From: Telluria sp042683405
GTDB lineage: Bacteria; Pseudomonadota; Gammaproteobacteria; Burkholderiales; Burkholderiaceae_D
Length of the DNA stretch: 64,000 nt
Direction: 5' to 3'
Assembly: GCF_042683405.1 (NCBI RefSeq)
Contig: NZ_JBHUJS010000001.1
Coordinates: 558,001 to 622,000 of the forward strand
Part shown: one piece after another, positions 23,925 through 32,148 of the stretch
Position numbering within the stretch: position 1 is the first letter of the stretch
Layout of the letters: each line of letters starts with the position of its first letter
Notes under the pieces: model-generated
The model's database searches: none
What the model saw: only the letters and a program-made list of their open reading frames with translations
Told to the model about the DNA's origin: nothing
Made by a program: the position numbers and the translations under genes

Positions 23925-25238
23925 TTATTGCGATTTGAGTTGTACGGCCGGCGTTACCTGGCATGCGCGCCAGGTCGGCAGCAGGCCGGCCAGCAGCGCA
24001 GCCGCGACCGCGAGCACGAAGGTAAAGGCCAGCATCACGAAGTCCATTTGCGCGACGTTCGCCATGCCTTTCGATTGCATGCCGATCAGCGCGAGCGAGC
24101 CGAAGGCCAGCAGCAGCCCCAGGATGCCACCCGCCAGCCCGATCACGCCGCTCTCCACCAGGAACTGGGTGAAGATGTCGCGCTGGGAGGCGCCGAGCGA
24201 GCGGCGGATGCCGACTTCGGCCGCGCGCACCGAGAACTTCGCCAGCAGCAGGCCCATCGTGTTGACCAGGCAAAGCAGCAGGAAGCCGAACGCGAGCCAC
24301 GCCGACAGCTTGGCGTCGTTGCCGACCACCTTCATCTCTTCCAGCCATTCCATCACGTCGAACAGGTGGTTCGGCGCATTGCGCATCAGGCGGCCCAGCT
24401 TGCGCTGTTCGGCCGCGTAGTTGTCCAGCCATGCCTTCAGCTCGTCGCGGTCGGAGGCGGACGCGGTCTCGAACCAGAACTGGAACCAGGTGCACTCCGA
24501 ATTGAGCAGGCCTTGCCAGCCCGGCTCGCGTTCGCTGTTGCAGCTCATGCTGCCGTTGTGCGAGGTCTCGTGGCGGATGGCGGTGGCGAACGGGATATAG
24601 AACTCGTCTTCCGCGCCGAACGCGCCAGGGCCGCCGATGATCTTGTAGTAGCGCGGCAGCGGCTTCCAGTGGTCGACCACGCCGACCACCTGGAACGAGA
24701 AGCCCATCATGCGGACCTGCTTGCCGACCGGGTTGGCGTCGCCGAACAGGCGCTCGGACAGCTCGCGCGACAGCACGACCACGTCGGCGCCTGCCTTGTC
24801 CTCGGCCTCGCCCCATGGCTGGCCATAGCGGAACGGCGTCTCGAACATCGGGAAGAAGTGGCTGGTCGGCGCCAGGCCGGTCGCATTGAAGGCGCCGATG
24901 TCCTTGCGCTCCGGTTCGACTGCGGCGCTGATGCCGTAGACCGCCGTGCGGCGCTCGCCCTGGCCCGATGCCAGGAAATTGGTGGCGTCCTTGTAGCTGA
25001 GCTGCATGTCGTCTGGACGGTCCGACGGCGTGTAGCCTTCCAGCGGGCCGTTGTCGACGATCGGCACCAGCAGGCGGTCGCTCTTGTGCGGTATCGGATT
25101 GCCCGACATGACGTGCAGGATCGTCAGCGTGGAGATCGACGCCGCCACGCCGACGGCCAGCGTCAGCACCATCAGCGCGGTCAGCGCCGGGTTGCGGCGC
25201 AGGCTCTTCACGCCTAGCTTGAAGTAATAGCTGAACAT
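23925..25238 (-). CDS. ABC transporter permease, MacB/FtsX type (1)
   Basis: 437 residues with the same topology as the following permease: helix LTALMVLTLAVGVAASISTLTIL, an extracytoplasmic domain about residues 50-300, then three helices with the coupling loop KFSVRAAEVGIRRSLGASQRDIFTQFL. The two permeases are only distantly alike, so a heterodimer is likely. It lies 11 bp downstream of the ATPase gene. Confidence 0.92.
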   Translation of the reverse strand: MFSYYFKLGVKSLRRNPALTALMVLTLAVGVAASISTLTILHVMSGNPIPHKSDRLLVPIVDNGPLEGYTPSDRPDDMQLSYKDATNFLASGQGERRTAVYGISAAVEPERKDIGAFNATGLAPTSHFFPMFETPFRYGQPWGEAEDKAGADVVVLSRELSERLFGDANPVGKQVRMMGFSFQVVGVVDHWKPLPRYYKIIGGPGAFGAEDEFYIPFATAIRHETSHNGSMSCNSEREPGWQGLLNSECTWFQFWFETASASDRDELKAWLDNYAAEQRKLGRLMRNAPNHLFDVMEWLEEMKVVGNDAKLSAWLAFGFLLLCLVNTMGLLLAKFSVRAAEVGIRRSLGASQRDIFTQFLVESGVIGLAGGILGLLLAFGSLALIGMQSKGMANVAQMDFVMLAFTFVLAVAAALLAGLLPTWRACQVTPAVQLKSQ

Positions 25239-25249
25239 GTGCGCGCTCC

Positions 25250-25942
25250 TTATGCCACCAGCGATGGGGCCTTGCGCACCAGGTCCGACACCTGGCCGTC
25301 GATGATGTGCACATTGCGCTGGGTGCGGGTCGCCAGTTCAGGGTCGTGGGTCACCATCAGGATGGTGGTGCCCTGCGCGTTGATCTCCTCCAGCAGCTCC
25401 ATCACGCCGCGCGCCATCTGCGTATCCAGGTTGCCGGTTGGTTCGTCGGCCAGCAGCAGCTTGGGCGAGCCGGCCAGCGCGCGCGCGATCGCCACGCGCT
25501 GCTGCTGGCCGCCGGACAGTTCGGCCGGGTAGTGCTTCATGCGCGAAGCCAGGCCGACCTTGGACAGCGCGTCCTCGATACGCTCGCGGCGCTCGGCGGC
25601 ATTGAAGCCGCGGTAGCGCAGCGGTACGTCCACATTGTCGAACAGGGACAGGTCAGGGATCAGGTTGAAGCCCTGGAAGATGAAGCCCAGCTTCTCGTTG
25701 CGCAGGCGCGAGCGGGCATTGTCGTCCATGCCCTTCACGTTCACGCCGTCGAGGATGTACTCGCCGTCGTTGAAGTCTTCCAGCAGGCCCGCGATGTTGA
25801 GGAAGCTGGTCTTGCCCGACCCCGAAGGACCGGTCACCGTGACGAACTCGCCCTGATTCACGGTGATCTCGAAACCGCGCAGCGCGTGCGTTTCGATCAT
25901 GTGGGTACGGTACACCTTGGAGAGATTTTTCATGCGCAGCAT
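25250..25942 (-). CDS. ABC transporter ATP-binding protein (MacB/LolD type)
   Basis: 230 residues with every ABC motif: Walker A GPSGSGKTS, Q-loop FQGFNL, signature LSGGQQQRVAIARAL, Walker B LLLADEPTGNLD and H-loop VTHD. The DEPTGNLD form is typical of the LolD/MacB subfamily. It should power the two FtsX-type permeases immediately downstream. Confidence 0.96.
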   Translation of the reverse strand: MLRMKNLSKVYRTHMIETHALRGFEITVNQGEFVTVTGPSGSGKTSFLNIAGLLEDFNDGEYILDGVNVKGMDDNARSRLRNEKLGFIFQGFNLIPDLSLFDNVDVPLRYRGFNAAERRERIEDALSKVGLASRMKHYPAELSGGQQQRVAIARALAGSPKLLLADEPTGNLDTQMARGVMELLEEINAQGTTILMVTHDPELATRTQRNVHIIDGQVSDLVRKAPSLVA

Positions 25943-25972
25943 GGTCGTGTCCTTTCTACGTAAGGGTTCTGT

Positions 25973-27241
25973 TTATTGATTGATCGAGACGCGCTCCGCG
26001 TTCTCGAAGGTGTCGGTACCTGCAATGACGATCTTGTCGCCCGGCTTGGCGCCGGACAGGATCTCCACGGAGGAGATCGAGGTTGCGCCCAGCTTGACCG
26101 GGGTGCGCACCGCGACCCCGTCCTGCACCACGTAGGCGAACCGTCCGCCTTCGCTTTCGACGAACGGGCCGCGCGCGACCATGACGACGTTCGGCTTCTC
26201 TTCGATCAGCAGGCGCGCTGTCACGCGCTGGCTCTGGCGCAGGCCCGGCGGCTGCTGGCCTTCGAAGCGCACGCGCGCCAGCACCTGGTTTCGCACCACC
26301 TCGGGCGACAGCGCGGACAGCTTGCCCATCGCCTTGACCGAACCGATCATGATTTCGACGTTCATCCCGAGGCCGATGTCGTCCACGTAGGTCTCCGGGA
26401 TCTCCAGTTCCACTTCCAGGCGCGACAGGTCGACCAGCGTCATCAGCGGTGCGTTGGCCGGGACCACCGCGCGGTTCTGCACGTTCAGCGTGCCGATGAA
26501 ACCGTTGGCCGGCGCGCGCACCGTCAGCTCGTCGACGCGGCGCTGGGCGTTGTCCATGGCGAGCTTCTGGCGCTGCATCTGGCTGATCTTGGTCTTGAGT
26601 TCGAGCGCCACGTCGTCCTTTTCCAGTGCGGCGGCGCTGGAGGCGTGCTTAGCGCGGATCTCGGCCGAGCGCAGCTCGTCCTTGGCCTTCTGGAAGTCGA
26701 TCTTGGCGATGATGCCCTCGTTGGACACGCTCTCGTAGCGCTCCAGCGTGCGCTGTGCGGACAGGCGCGCGATCTCGGCGGTATCGGCCTCGCGCTGGGC
26801 CAGCAGGCGCTGCTTCTTGGCCAGGATCTCCTGGCGCGCCACCTCGGCCACCAGCTGCTCGTAACTGGACTGCTCGCGCTTGAGCGCGTCGGACAGGTCG
26901 GGCGATTCCAGGATCGCCAGCACGTCGCCCTTCTTGACGGTGTCGCCGGCTTCCACCTTGAGCGTGACGGTGGCAGGCGCGGTGGAAAACAGGGTCGGGC
27001 TCACGGCGGCGACCACGCGGCCGTTGACGGAAGCGTCGCGCACCAGCGTGCCGCGTCCCACTTCCGCGATGCGCACGCGCGCGGCGTTGACCGAGGCGTC
27101 GCTGTTGTTCCATGCGGAGAGCACCAGCGCGGCGGCAATGACGACGGCACCGGCGCCGCCGGCCATCAGCATGCGCTTCCTGTTCTTGAGGCCCGCCGGC
27201 GGGGCGATGACGGTGTCCTGGTGAGAAGTATCGCGAATCAT
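25973..27241 (-). CDS. HlyD/MacA-type periplasmic adaptor protein
   Basis: 422 residues. A single N-terminal anchor (MLMAGGAGAVVIAAALVLSAW) precedes a biotinyl-lipoyl half-motif (APATVTLKVEAGDTVKKGDVLAILESPDL), a long coiled-coil hairpin (about 115-245), the second lipoyl half (VRAPANGFIGTLNVQNRAVVPANAPLMTLVDLS) and beta-barrel/membrane-proximal domains. Such adaptors link the ABC exporter to an outer-membrane channel; no channel gene is in the operon. It is the first gene, about 30 nt downstream of the predicted sigma-54 transcription start. Confidence 0.93.
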   Translation of the reverse strand: MIRDTSHQDTVIAPPAGLKNRKRMLMAGGAGAVVIAAALVLSAWNNSDASVNAARVRIAEVGRGTLVRDASVNGRVVAAVSPTLFSTAPATVTLKVEAGDTVKKGDVLAILESPDLSDALKREQSSYEQLVAEVARQEILAKKQRLLAQREADTAEIARLSAQRTLERYESVSNEGIIAKIDFQKAKDELRSAEIRAKHASSAAALEKDDVALELKTKISQMQRQKLAMDNAQRRVDELTVRAPANGFIGTLNVQNRAVVPANAPLMTLVDLSRLEVELEIPETYVDDIGLGMNVEIMIGSVKAMGKLSALSPEVVRNQVLARVRFEGQQPPGLRQSQRVTARLLIEEKPNVVMVARGPFVESEGGRFAYVVQDGVAVRTPVKLGATSISSVEILSGAKPGDKIVIAGTDTFENAERVSINQ

Positions 27242-27281
27242 GGCTTCGGGTCAGTCGATGGTGATTGAATGCCATCACTTA

Positions 27282-27297
27282 TGCACGAACCGTGCCA
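27282..27297 (-). promoter_or_regulatory. Sigma-54 (-24/-12) promoter of the efflux operon
   Basis: Read on the minus strand the site is TGGCACGGTTCGTGCA. The invariant GG (27296-27295) and GC (27284-27283) are exactly 10 bp apart and the -24 box TGGCACG is perfect. Transcription should begin near 27271, 30 nt before the adaptor start codon. Confidence 0.8.
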
Positions 27298-27333
27298 TAC
27301 GCTAACTCGTTGATTCTTAACGAAATGCGTTCA

Positions 27334-27386
27334 CGGACACGGCTGTCCGCGTGTCCGTACACCCCGTCGCGGACACCCCGCGGACA
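27334..27386. promoter_or_regulatory. Predicted enhancer array for the efflux-operon sigma-54 promoter
   Basis: Five half-sites on the plus strand: CGGACA 27334-27339, TGTCCG 27344-27349, TGTCCG 27352-27357, CGGACA 27370-27375 and CGGACA 27381-27386. They lie about 63-115 bp upstream of the expected start. The order TGTCCG-N12-CGGACA-N5-CGGACA repeats the arrangement at 7208-7240. Autoregulation by the operon's own NtrC-type regulator is the natural reading. Confidence 0.6.
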
Positions 27387-27402
27387 TGGGGGCGTCGACT
27401 TT

Positions 27403-27449
27403 CCGCCTTGGCGGAATCGGTCAGGTTATGGCGGATTCCGCCAAGGCGG
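27403..27449. repeat. CCGCCTTGGCGGAATC inverted repeat
   Basis: Perfect 16-bp arms at 27403-27418 and 27434-27449. The element overlaps the stop codon (27421-27423) and last codons of the DUF1624 gene. It belongs to the same GGCGGAATC family as 19059-19095 and 36107-36141 and may end transcription of that gene before the divergent-facing enhancer array. Confidence 0.75.
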
Positions 27450-28557
27450 GAGCAGGGCGCTGGCGGTACGCCACCCAGGCGCGGCACAGGAAGTACATGA
27501 GCACCAGCAGCGCGATCCAGGCCGCGTAGACCACCGGCAGCGAAGGCTCATAGCCCTTGGGCAGCACGAAGCTGTTGCCATCGAAATGCGGCGTACTGCC
27601 AAAGCGCAGCTGGTAGTAGATCTTGCCGAGGACCTGGAACAGCGCGATGTGGATCACGTAGAAGAACATCGGCACGCGCCCGAACAGCTGCAGGAAGCCC
27701 ACCGGCCTGACGCGGTCGAAGACTGCCAGCAGCGCGAGCCCGATGCCGCCCGTGACCAACAGGTACAGCAGCGACGGCGGATACTTTTCCACGTTCACGA
27801 AGGCCATCAGGTCGAACATCGGCCCGCGCCCTGTTGGCGCCCAGTCGCGCGGATCGCCGTACACGTTAAAGCCGCGCAGCAGCAGGAAGCCTGCCAGCAG
27901 CATCGCGGCCGTGATCCACAGGATGCGCTGGCGCCGTGGCGGCGCAGCCTGGAACAATGGACCGATCGCGTAGCCGGCCGCCATCAGGCCGATCCACGGC
28001 ATCAGCGGATAGCGCACGAAGATGCCCTGGATCCCCGCCTGCAGCGGAATGAAGCCCGACTGGTGCCACAGGATCCAGAGCGGCGAGTCCGACTTGACCT
28101 GGTCGAGCAGGTTGTGCGGGAGGATCAGCAATGCCGCGATGAGCGCGATGACGGGTCGCGGCAGCCACACCAGCGCCGCGAGGACCACCATGCCCACGCC
28201 GATCGCCCAGATCACCTGGAAGATCATGATGTCGTAGGCGAGCTGCCAGCTGAACGAGATCCAGGTCGCTTCGAGCACGATCAGCATCAGCCCGCGCGTG
28301 AGGAGGTAGCGGGACAGGGCAGGGATGCCGGATGCGGTGCCGCGCAGATAGGCCGAGCTGCCGGCCAGCAGGATGAAAGTGGTGGCGCACAGATGGGTGA
28401 CCCAGCGCGTCCAGAACCAGCCTGGGCTCGTGGCCGAGAGGTCCTCCGGAGCGAACAGCGCGACGCCGAAGAAGTCGCGGACATGGTCCAGCGCCATCAG
28501 CGCGATGACAAGACCCCGCAGCACATCGATCGCCGGTACCCGTGCCGCTTTGCCCAT
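27421..28557 (-). CDS. DUF1624 / HGSNAT-like multi-pass membrane protein
   Basis: 378 residues, about ten hydrophobic segments. The N-terminus RVPAIDVLRGLVIALMALDHVRDFFG is the signature of the DUF1624/YeiB/HGSNAT group (acyl-group-transferring or transporter-like membrane proteins); the conserved D and H of LMALDHVRDFF correspond to the proposed active site. Further motifs are PWIGLMAAGYAIGPLF and FGRVPMFFYVIHIALFQ. The acceptor is unknown; envelope glycan modification is a fair guess given the phosphoethanolamine-transferase-like gene upstream. Confidence 0.8.
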   Translation of the reverse strand: MGKAARVPAIDVLRGLVIALMALDHVRDFFGVALFAPEDLSATSPGWFWTRWVTHLCATTFILLAGSSAYLRGTASGIPALSRYLLTRGLMLIVLEATWISFSWQLAYDIMIFQVIWAIGVGMVVLAALVWLPRPVIALIAALLILPHNLLDQVKSDSPLWILWHQSGFIPLQAGIQGIFVRYPLMPWIGLMAAGYAIGPLFQAAPPRRQRILWITAAMLLAGFLLLRGFNVYGDPRDWAPTGRGPMFDLMAFVNVEKYPPSLLYLLVTGGIGLALLAVFDRVRPVGFLQLFGRVPMFFYVIHIALFQVLGKIYYQLRFGSTPHFDGNSFVLPKGYEPSLPVVYAAWIALLVLMYFLCRAWVAYRQRPAPALAESAIT

Positions 28558-28595
28558 CGCGCCCCCTCAGTTGTTATCTGACCATGCTACCAGCC

Positions 28596-28766
28596 AAAAT
28601 GGGGACAGACCCCATTTTCTTGTGTCTCCGCCCGATAGGAAAGTCACATCAAAATGGGGACAGACCCCATTTTTTTTGTTTCGCCGCCCCCAAAATGGGG
28701 ACAGACCCCATTTTTTTGTGTCGCCGCGCGAGAAGAAAGTCACATCAAAATGGGGTCTGTCCCCAT
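28596..28766. repeat. Cluster of four AAAATGGGG/CCCCATTTT hairpin repeats
   Basis: Four copies of a 23-bp hairpin (arms AAAATGGGG and CCCCATTTT, loop ACAGA) start at 28596, 28651, 28692 and 28747, spaced 55, 41 and 55 bp. The last copy is inverted (loop TCTGT). The 31-bp linkers between copies 1-2 and 3-4 are near-identical (both end GAAAGTCACATC), so the cluster is a duplicated two-hairpin module. It fills the 208-bp gap between the phosphoethanolamine-transferase-like gene and the DUF1624 gene, abutting the former's stop codon; the T-runs would let the hairpins act as terminators. Confidence 0.9.
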
Positions 28767-30613
28767 TATTGTTTGATGGGTTTGCCTTTGTCGATGACTT
28801 CGGCGCAGTCGCCGCGGATCACCGCGTTGTCGTAGTTGGTCCAGCCGTAGCTGTCGACGTAGCGCTTGTGCAGCTTGAATTGCGGGTTGACGAAGCTCCA
28901 CTCGAGCCGTTCGCCCGGGTAGTGCACGTTGCCCATGTCGAGCAGGGTGTGGAACATGTTCTCGGTCGATAGCCGCGCCTTGCGGTGCGTGCGCAGCTGC
29001 TTCACCTTGTCCGGGTAGCGCCCCGCGAACTGGTCGGAGTACCAGACAAAGGCCGGTACGTGGAATTCGTACTTGGTGTTGTGGCCGTGGAAGGCCAGGG
29101 TGCAGCTCTTGTCGTACAGCGTCTGCCCGTGGTCGGCCACGTACAGCATCGAGGTGAGCTGCTTCGATTCCCTGAGCCGGTCGATCACGGTGGACAGGAA
29201 CCAGTCGGTGTACAGGATCGAGCTGTCGTAGCTGTTGTTCAGCTGCGGTTTGATGGCCAGGTTGGTGTAGGCCGGCTTGTCCACGCCGAACAGGGAGGGC
29301 TGCCAGCGGTCGAACTCGCGCGGGTAGCGGTGGCTGTAGTTCCAGTGGCTGCCCAGCGTGTGCAGTACGATCAGCTTCTTGGGCGACGGGTCGGCCATCG
29401 CGATCTTCAGCGGATCGAACAGGATCGCGTCGTGGTTGGAGTTGTTGGTAAAGCCGCCCAGGTTCAGGAACTGCACCACGTCCGCCTCGCGCGCGAACAC
29501 GGAGACCGGCGTATCGAATTTGCCGAACGAGATCTGGTTGGACAGCCAGAAGGTCTTGAAGCCCGCCTCCCGGAACGCGGTCAGGAAGGACTTTTCGACG
29601 AAGCCGTCCTTGAGGCTCTGCGTGGCAGGCTTGCGCGAGATGATCACGGGGACCGACAGGCGGGTCGCCGAGACGGAGGTGATCACGTCCGGCAGGTTGA
29701 CCAGGTTGGCCTGCTGGGAAAGCAGCGGGTTGGTGTCGCGCGCGTAGCCGTTCAGGCTCCATCGGTCGGCGCGCGCCGATTCGCCCAGCACCATCACCAC
29801 GATCTCGGGTGCGTTGTCGGCCGCGCGCTGCTGCGCGCCGAAGCGGAAGGCGCGCGAGCGCTGGTCCAGTTCGGCTAGGTAGACCCGTTCGTTGTAGAAG
29901 TCCACGCCGCGCGCCATGACGCCGAACGGCCAGGACTGGGCGAAGGCCTCGAACTCGAACGGCAGCCGCGCCCAATGCGGCAGCTGCGGCCACTCCAGTC
30001 CCGTCCTGGCGGCGCCCGGGACGCTGGCGCTGTCCGGATCGGCGTCGGCGCTCGGCGGCGCGCTTCCCTTGGCCTGGTGGATGCCGGGGGGAGGCGAGGC
30101 AGGCGCGGGCCGCCCCGCGATGCCGAATTCATAGCCGTACGCCAGCACGAAGGCCGCCAGCGACATCGCCGCCACGCCCAGCCAGCGCGAGGAGTCGTCC
30201 CAGTCCAGGTCGCGCGTGCGCAGCGCGAGGCGGAAGGTGGCGCCCCACCACGCCACCACGCCGACCAGCACCGCCACCATCAGCCACACGGTCGAGCCGA
30301 GGAATTCCATCGCCTCCATCGGGCTGGTCTCGGCGATGATGCCCAGGTGGTGGGTGGAGATGCCCTGGCCGTAGAAGCGGAACAGGTACACCTCGGTCGG
30401 CAGGGCCAGGAAGGCGGGCAGCAGCAGCGCGTGGAACCAGGCCGGGCGCTTGAGCACGGCCCAGACCGCGATCCAGGCCAGCACCTCGACGCCGATCACC
30501 TGCCAGGGGCGCGCCACCGTGCGGCCGAACAGCAGGGGCACGAACGGGATCGCCGACAGCGCCAGGTAGGTCAGCAGCAGGTACAGGTTGATGGGGCGCA
30601 GCAGTGATCGCAT
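28766..30613 (-). CDS. Phosphoethanolamine transferase-like protein (sulfatase fold)
   Basis: 615 residues. Five N-terminal membrane helices (about 1-175), a Pro/Ala-rich linker, then a periplasmic alkaline-phosphatase-fold domain. Catalytic landmarks: VMVLGESARADRWSLNGYARDTNP with nucleophile S279 (EptA-type enzymes usually have Thr), HTLGSHWNYSHRYP, and YVADHGQTLYD with HGHNTKYEFHVPAFVWYS. Family members transfer phosphoethanolamine to lipid A, core sugars or periplasmic glucans. A glucan substrate is possible. It is transcribed leftward, away from the str operon. Confidence 0.88.
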   Translation of the reverse strand: MRSLLRPINLYLLLTYLALSAIPFVPLLFGRTVARPWQVIGVEVLAWIAVWAVLKRPAWFHALLLPAFLALPTEVYLFRFYGQGISTHHLGIIAETSPMEAMEFLGSTVWLMVAVLVGVVAWWGATFRLALRTRDLDWDDSSRWLGVAAMSLAAFVLAYGYEFGIAGRPAPASPPPGIHQAKGSAPPSADADPDSASVPGAARTGLEWPQLPHWARLPFEFEAFAQSWPFGVMARGVDFYNERVYLAELDQRSRAFRFGAQQRAADNAPEIVVMVLGESARADRWSLNGYARDTNPLLSQQANLVNLPDVITSVSATRLSVPVIISRKPATQSLKDGFVEKSFLTAFREAGFKTFWLSNQISFGKFDTPVSVFAREADVVQFLNLGGFTNNSNHDAILFDPLKIAMADPSPKKLIVLHTLGSHWNYSHRYPREFDRWQPSLFGVDKPAYTNLAIKPQLNNSYDSSILYTDWFLSTVIDRLRESKQLTSMLYVADHGQTLYDKSCTLAFHGHNTKYEFHVPAFVWYSDQFAGRYPDKVKQLRTHRKARLSTENMFHTLLDMGNVHYPGERLEWSFVNPQFKLHKRYVDSYGWTNYDNAVIRGDCAEVIDKGKPIKQ

Positions 30614-30623
30614 GAATATGGGC

Positions 30624-30717
30624 GGGGACTGTCCCCGTAGGGACCGTCCCCAGCTTTTCTGGTGTCAGGACGGATTAGGCTAAAAAGCTGGGGACGGTCC
30701 CCAAGGGGACAGTCCCC
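30624..30717. repeat. Large inverted pair of GGGGACNGTCCCC repeats
   Basis: Each 35-bp arm (30624-30658 and 30683-30717) contains two palindromes joined by 3 bp and ends in AGCTTTT; the arms are inverted copies matching at 33 of 35 positions around a 24-nt centre. The arms lie just upstream of the leftward phosphoethanolamine-transferase-like gene and ahead of the str promoter. Confidence 0.88.
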
Positions 30718-30775
30718 GGCAGCGGCGTATTGTATCGGTGAACGCCTCATATATATACAGGCAGCCCCGAGCCGC

Positions 30776-30817
30776 TCCTGTCGTGCCTGCGATACATCCT
30801 GTCGTGCCTGCGATACA
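30776..30817. repeat. 21-bp perfect tandem duplication
   Basis: Two adjacent identical 21-bp units (30776-30796 and 30797-30817), each beginning TCCTGTCGTG and ending GCGATACA, lie about 50-90 bp upstream of the str promoter -35 box. Confidence 0.85.
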
Positions 30818-30864
30818 ATAACGCCCCGGCCACCCCGCCGGCCGCCCCGCGAGCGGTAAACAAG

Positions 30865-30893
30865 TTGACCCGGCCATAGGTCCGGTCTATACT
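30865..30893 (+). promoter_or_regulatory. Sigma-70-type promoter of the str operon
   Basis: TTGACC (30865-30870), 17-bp spacer, TATACT (30888-30893). Both boxes are one mismatch or two from consensus with the ideal spacer. Expected start about 30900. Confidence 0.8.
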
Positions 30894-31057
30894 CGCGAGT
30901 TCTCGATTTTATTCTGCACATCGTTTACGCATTGCGGCGCCGCTCCCCAGTGAGTGGCTTTCGGCGTCTCCCATGTGTGCTTCGGGACCCAAGTTTTAGT
31001 CCCCGGATGAGAATCCGGATTTGTTAATGTGTAGTTCATTTTGTTGGATTTATAACG

Positions 31058-31441
31058 ATGCCAACCATCAATCAACTGATTCGCAAGCCGCGCGTTGCCG
31101 CGGTTGTGAAGAGTAAGTCGCCGGCACTTGAAAACTGCCCGCAAAAGCGCGGCGTGTGCACCCGTGTGTACACCACCACGCCGAAGAAGCCGAACTCGGC
31201 GCTTCGTAAGGTCGCCAAGGTGCGCCTGACCAACGGTTTCGAAGTCATTTCGTACATCGGCGGTGAAGGCCACAACCTGCAGGAACACTCGGTCGTGCTG
31301 CTGCGCGGCGGTCGTGTGAAAGACTTGCCAGGTGTGCGTTACCACATGGTCCGCGGTGCACTGGATACCCAGGGCGTGAAAGACCGTAAGCAGGCTCGCT
31401 CCAAGTACGGTGCGAAGCGCGCAAAACAGGCGAAGAAGTAA
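31058..31441 (+). CDS. rpsL: 30S ribosomal protein S12
   Basis: 127 residues, three more than E. coli S12, all at the basic C-terminus (RSKYGAKRAKQAKK). The decoding-site segments TTPKKPNSALRKVAKVRL and GGRVKDLPGVRYH, where streptomycin-resistance substitutions arise, are wild type (Lys and Pro present). First gene of the str operon; S12 helps check codon-anticodon pairing in the 30S A site. Confidence 0.99.
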   Translation: MPTINQLIRKPRVAAVVKSKSPALENCPQKRGVCTRVYTTTPKKPNSALRKVAKVRLTNGFEVISYIGGEGHNLQEHSVVLLRGGRVKDLPGVRYHMVRGALDTQGVKDRKQARSKYGAKRAKQAKK

Positions 31442-31561
31442 TCCACTTTTTTCGCAATTTAATGAGTTGAGCCGGCCGGAAGGCCGAGTAAGTGTCCGGA
31501 TCATGATGGTCCGACGCGAGTGCGGAATTAGCACTCAACTGAAGACAAGGAAGGAATTGAA

Positions 31562-32032
31562 ATGCCACGTCGTCGTGAAGTACCCAAGCGCGAGATCCTG
31601 CCAGATCCAAAATTCGGCAATACCGATGTCGCCAAGTTCGTCAACGTTCTCATGCTGTCCGGCAAGAAGTCGGTCGCTGAAAACATCATCTACGGTGCGT
31701 TCGAACACATCAAGCAGAAGTCCGGCAAGGACCCTCTGGAAGTGTTCACGGCTGCACTGAACAACTGCAAGCCGATGGTCGAGGTGAAATCCCGCCGCGT
31801 CGGCGGCGCCAACTACCAGGTGCCAGTGGAAGTTCGTCCAGTCCGTCGCATGGCGCTGTCTATGCGTTGGTTGCGCGAAGCCGCAAACAAGCGCAGCGAA
31901 AAATCCATGCCACAACGCCTCGGTGGCGAACTGATGGAAGCCGCTGAAATGCGCGGCGGTGCAATGAAGCGCCGCGATGAAGTTCACCGCATGGCAGAAG
32001 CGAACCGCGCGTTCTCGCACTTCCGCTTCTAA
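31562..32032 (+). CDS. rpsG: 30S ribosomal protein S7
   Basis: 156 residues, the usual bacterial length (MPRRREVPKREILPDPKFG...). S7 nucleates assembly of the 30S head by binding 16S rRNA and in enterobacteria represses the str operon. It follows rpsL by 120 bp with an AAGGAA Shine-Dalgarno. Confidence 0.99.
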   Translation: MPRRREVPKREILPDPKFGNTDVAKFVNVLMLSGKKSVAENIIYGAFEHIKQKSGKDPLEVFTAALNNCKPMVEVKSRRVGGANYQVPVEVRPVRRMALSMRWLREAANKRSEKSMPQRLGGELMEAAEMRGGAMKRRDEVHRMAEANRAFSHFRF

Positions 32033-32148
32033 GCACAATGTTGGCCGGCCTGGTTCGCCGGGCTGGCCAGTCAGTCGTTCAGGCCGGGCTCATTTTGGAC
32101 AACAAAATGCTGCTCGGTTTTGTCCATTCAAAGATTTAGGATTACATT

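Larger units (their letters stand above)
30718..31057. other. str-operon upstream region and leader
   Basis: The gene-free stretch between the transferase start (30613) and rpsL (31058) holds the large inverted repeat, a 21-bp tandem duplication, a sigma-70-like promoter and an untranslated leader of about 158 nt (from about 30900). I see no convincing open frame in the leader. Confidence 0.6.

Noticed and set aside
28596..28766. Regularly spaced repeats resembling a CRISPR array
   Set aside because: Repeats are hairpin units at unequal spacing, linkers are duplicated rather than unique, one copy is inverted and no cas genes are near.
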